Source: a bacterium (GTDB lineage Bacteria; Verrucomicrobiota; Kiritimatiellia; UBA8416; CAMZLY01). From it: a DNA stretch of 6,871 nt. Positions 5,274 through 6,871 of the stretch are shown one piece after another. How positions within the stretch are numbered: position 1 is the first letter of the stretch; each line of letters begins with the position of its first letter. Location: positions 1 to 6,871 of the forward strand of contig DAOVUR010000102.1 of NCBI GenBank assembly GCA_030632465.1. The letters run 5' to 3'. The notes beneath the pieces were generated by a model that worked only from the letters and a program-made list of their open reading frames with translations, was not told the origin of the DNA and did not search any database. The position numbers were made by a program, and so were the translations under genes.

Positions 5274-6509
5274 CTAAAGCGTATTCCAAGGTAATGCATA
5301 ATCTGTATCTGTCAACTGCTCAAATGTCTCTGTTGGCGATATAACTAAGCCGGGCGCAATATTTCTATTAGAGTAGTTGTCACGTAAAGCACTTATGCCA
5401 CTTGTATCTTTTCTACTAGGCCGACTTTTAAGCTTTATCTCTATAGGGTATAATATATTATCTCTTTCAAGGAGAATATCCACCTCACTACCACTATGTA
5501 ACCGCCAATGATATATTTCAGCCTTTCTTGATAATGGCAATATCAACTTACGGATTTCGGCAACAATGGCAGTTTCGAACATTGCACCAGTAAAGGGATG
5601 CCCACCAAGAACAGTTGCCGATGATATCATACCAAGATGACACGCCAAACCACTATCCGCAAAATATCCTTTTGGCTTTGAAGAGATCTTTTTTATGGAA
5701 TTACCATGATACGCAGGAATCTCATACCACTGAAACGTAGCCTTTAAAACTGTCAGCCATCGTTTTGCTGTTTGCGGGGTTATACCAATATCACGCCCCA
5801 GCTGGCTGAAATTTATTTCCTGTGCTGAAAGCGCCGCCATCAACTGTACAAATCGCCCGAACTGTTGCCAGTCAATCACATCAAGAAGTTGCCGCACATC
5901 TCTTTCAATATAAGTACGAATATAAGCTGCAAAATAATCACTGGCAAGATCTTCTGCTATTGAATCCATTTCAGGCAACCACCCCGTCCATAGTTGTTCA
6001 TACAACGTCCGATTCATTGCCATTTTACTATGATTACCAGTAACAAATTTGTGCGGATCATCTAAATATCTCTCCAACCAAGAAGGTGAAGCTGCGACTT
6101 CATTTATTTCAGAAAGAGAAAACCCTTCTAAATCCAGAAAAACAGCTCTTCCGGCCAAAGATTCACTAATAGATTTTATAACAGACCACTGTTGCGAACC
6201 AGTTAATATATACATGCCAGGGCGTTTATTACGGTCAACAGACCTTTTAATACATGAGACAACTTCTGGAGAATACTGTATTTCATCAAGAATTAGTGGT
6301 ACAGGATGATTACTTAAGAATAGTTCTGGATCAGCTCTAGCGTTGCCAATATCTACGACCGGATCAAATACAACTGTATCCCAATCGCTAAACAGATGAC
6401 TCAATAGAGTACTTTTTCCAACTTGCCGTGCACCACATACAACAACAACAGAAAAATGCTCAACTAGCCTGCATAACTTATCTGCTAATATCCGTTTTTT
6501 ATAATTCAT
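5274..6509 (-). CDS. AAA-family ATPase with DUF4143 C-terminal region
   Basis: A 411-aa protein of the widespread ATP-binding AAA_14/DUF4143 family, whose cellular role is not settled. The ATPase part has Walker A GARQVGKST (26-34), Walker B LILDEIQ (72-78), a sensor-like ILTGSQQ (101-107) and the family segment LAGRAVFLDLEGFSLSE (118-134). The middle has FAAYIRTYIERDVRQLL (193-209) and a helix-turn-helix-like stretch EINFSQLGRDIGITPQTAKR (231-250). The C-terminal part has GYFADSGLACHLG (281-293) and a PD-(D/E)XK nuclease-like arrangement: Glu312, Asp344 in SEVDILLE and Glu357/Lys359 in PIEIKLK. Both Walker motifs and the nuclease-like residues are intact. The length is typical. There is no ribosome binding site before the ATG, but a good promoter ends just upstream, suggesting a leaderless mRNA. 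The family is often patchily distributed and may be horizontally acquired; its place between housekeeping genes fits that, though it proves nothing. Confidence 0.93.
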   Translation of the reverse strand: MNYKKRILADKLCRLVEHFSVVVVCGARQVGKSTLLSHLFSDWDTVVFDPVVDIGNARADPELFLSNHPVPLILDEIQYSPEVVSCIKRSVDRNKRPGMYILTGSQQWSVIKSISESLAGRAVFLDLEGFSLSEINEVAASPSWLERYLDDPHKFVTGNHSKMAMNRTLYEQLWTGWLPEMDSIAEDLASDYFAAYIRTYIERDVRQLLDVIDWQQFGRFVQLMAALSAQEINFSQLGRDIGITPQTAKRWLTVLKATFQWYEIPAYHGNSIKKISSKPKGYFADSGLACHLGMISSATVLGGHPFTGAMFETAIVAEIRKLILPLSRKAEIYHWRLHSGSEVDILLERDNILYPIEIKLKSRPSRKDTSGISALRDNYSNRNIAPGLVISPTETFEQLTDTDYALPWNTL

Positions 6510-6515
6510 ACTGGA

Positions 6516-6544
6516 AATATAGTGATGCTATCATCAGATTTCAA
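6516..6544 (-). promoter_or_regulatory. Sigma70-type promoter of the ATPase gene
   Basis: On the minus strand TTGAAA (6539-6544) and TATATT (6516-6521) are separated by exactly 17 bp. The predicted transcription start falls at or within a few bases of the ATG at 6509, so the mRNA would have almost no leader, matching the absence of a ribosome binding site. The 17-bp spacer contains the dyad TGATG-ATAG-CATCA (6523-6536), a possible operator between the two boxes. Confidence 0.55.
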
Positions 6545-6552
6545 GCCTTTTC

Positions 6553-6608
6553 TCATTCTCCAATGATTTTAACTAAGACGCGTTTGCGGCGTTTGCCGTA
6601 AAATCCTC
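6553..6608 (-). pseudogene. Decayed extra copy of the yjbQ 3' end
   Basis: On the minus strand codons 6553-6597 read GKRRKRVLVKIIGE and a stop, the exact C-terminus of the intact yjbQ whose stop is 203 bp away. Over these 14 sense codons there are six synonymous differences and no amino-acid change; the stops differ too (TGA here, TAG there). Homology continues to a GAG codon (6606-6608) if two inserted bases (6604-6605) are ignored, giving EFYGK against EFDGK. In the current frame a TGA at 6607-6609 precedes it. Beyond that nothing matches. It is a remnant of a once functional, diverged second yjbQ rather than a fresh duplication of the neighbour. Confidence 0.75.
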
Positions 6609-6642
6609 AGCGGATCCTTCTATTATTTTCATCTAATAACGA

Positions 6643-6713
6643 GGTCCCTGAGCGGAGCCGAAGGGCCGGAGGAGGGGGTGCAGCATACGGCATTTCGGCT
6701 TCGCTCAATGACC
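6643..6713. repeat. Inverted pair of hairpin words
   Basis: The 25-bp segments 6643-6667 and 6689-6713 are inverted copies (20 of 25 identical), each starting GGTC and ending GCC and separated by 21 bp. Each is also a small hairpin by itself: 6646-6665 has arms CCCT/AGGG around GAGCGGAGCCGA, and 6691-6710 (minus strand) has arms CATT/AATG around GAGCGAAGCCGA. Together they could form one long stem downstream of yjbQ, possibly a bidirectional terminator or mRNA end. The linker is G-rich (GGAGGAGGGGGTG). Confidence 0.7.
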
Positions 6714-6724
6714 TATTATTTCAT

Positions 6725-6752
6725 CGCTCATCGTTCAGAGTTCATCGTTCAA
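6725..6752. repeat. CGTTCAN heptad array, four units
   Basis: Four contiguous 7-bp units begin at 6725, 6732, 6739 and 6746 and share NGYTCAN. On the minus strand it reads as GAACGATGA-like text. The array ends 3 bp from the yjbQ stop codon, another case of a micro-array abutting the 3' end of a gene. Confidence 0.7.
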
Positions 6753-6755
6753 ACC

Positions 6756-6871
6756 CTATTCTCCGATAATTTTCACTAAGACGCGCTTACGGCGTTTTCC
6801 ATCAAACTCACCATAGAAGATACATTCCCATGGTCCAAAATCTAGTTTACCATCAGTTATAGCAACCACAA
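6756..6871 (-). CDS. yjbQ: YjbQ/UPF0047 family protein, C-terminal part (cut by window edge)
   Basis: The last 37 codons and stop of a gene that begins beyond the right edge. The peptide includes ITDGKLDFGPWECIFYGEFD followed by KRRKRVLVKIIGE, the conserved C-terminus of the YjbQ/UPF0047 family. Some members have been reported to have weak thiamine-phosphate synthase activity; the main role is unsettled. Usual full length is about 130-140 aa, so roughly a quarter is visible. The active-site histidines and glutamate expected upstream are outside the window. A decayed second copy of this same end lies downstream at 6553-6608. Confidence 0.85.
   Translation of the reverse strand, partial: VVAITDGKLDFGPWECIFYGEFDGKRRKRVLVKIIGE

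Overview
The window carries five genes or gene parts, all on the minus strand. In transcription order they are the 3' end of yjbQ (at the right edge), an AAA ATPase/DUF4143 protein, queA, a single prepilin-type (pseudopilin-like) protein, and priA. They are separated by unusually long, repeat-filled intergenic stretches. No tRNA, rRNA, CRISPR array or transposase gene was seen.

Organism: the pseudopilin has the N-terminal class III leader plus a C-terminal H-Xn-DG signature. That combination is abundant in the PVC bacteria (Lentisphaerota, Kiritimatiellota, Verrucomicrobiota, Planctomycetota) and some neighbouring uncultured phyla. Placing the window there is an inference from one protein family, not a phylogeny. 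priA and queA are housekeeping genes and say little about the phylum.

Layout: 1-384 is intergenic and holds two copies of a composite repeat, the second ending 10 bp before the priA stop codon. 385-2607 is priA (replication restart helicase). 2608-2869 is the priA leader, with two abutting hairpins (2684-2750), and the intrinsic terminator of the pseudopilin gene (2823-2854). 2870-3514 is the pseudopilin. 3515-4099 is a 585-bp gene-free stretch almost wholly made of dispersed repeat words, including a third copy of the composite repeat. 4100-5164 is queA (queuosine tRNA modification). 5165-5273 is a short spacer. 5274-6509 is the ATPase/DUF4143 gene, with a good sigma70-type promoter predicted to give a leaderless mRNA. 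6510-6755 holds a decayed extra copy of the yjbQ 3' end, an inverted pair of small hairpin elements and a heptad array. 6756-6871 is the C-terminal end of the intact yjbQ.

The genes do not form an evident pathway: DNA restart, tRNA modification, pilin export and an ATPase of unknown role. The interest lies between them. The spacers are assembled from a small vocabulary of words that recur at several loci. Many words are themselves micro-arrays of about three imperfect 7-bp or 9-bp units, and some are compact hairpins whose arms differ in a compensated way. The words keep the same order in two full composite copies located just 3' of priA and just 3' of queA.
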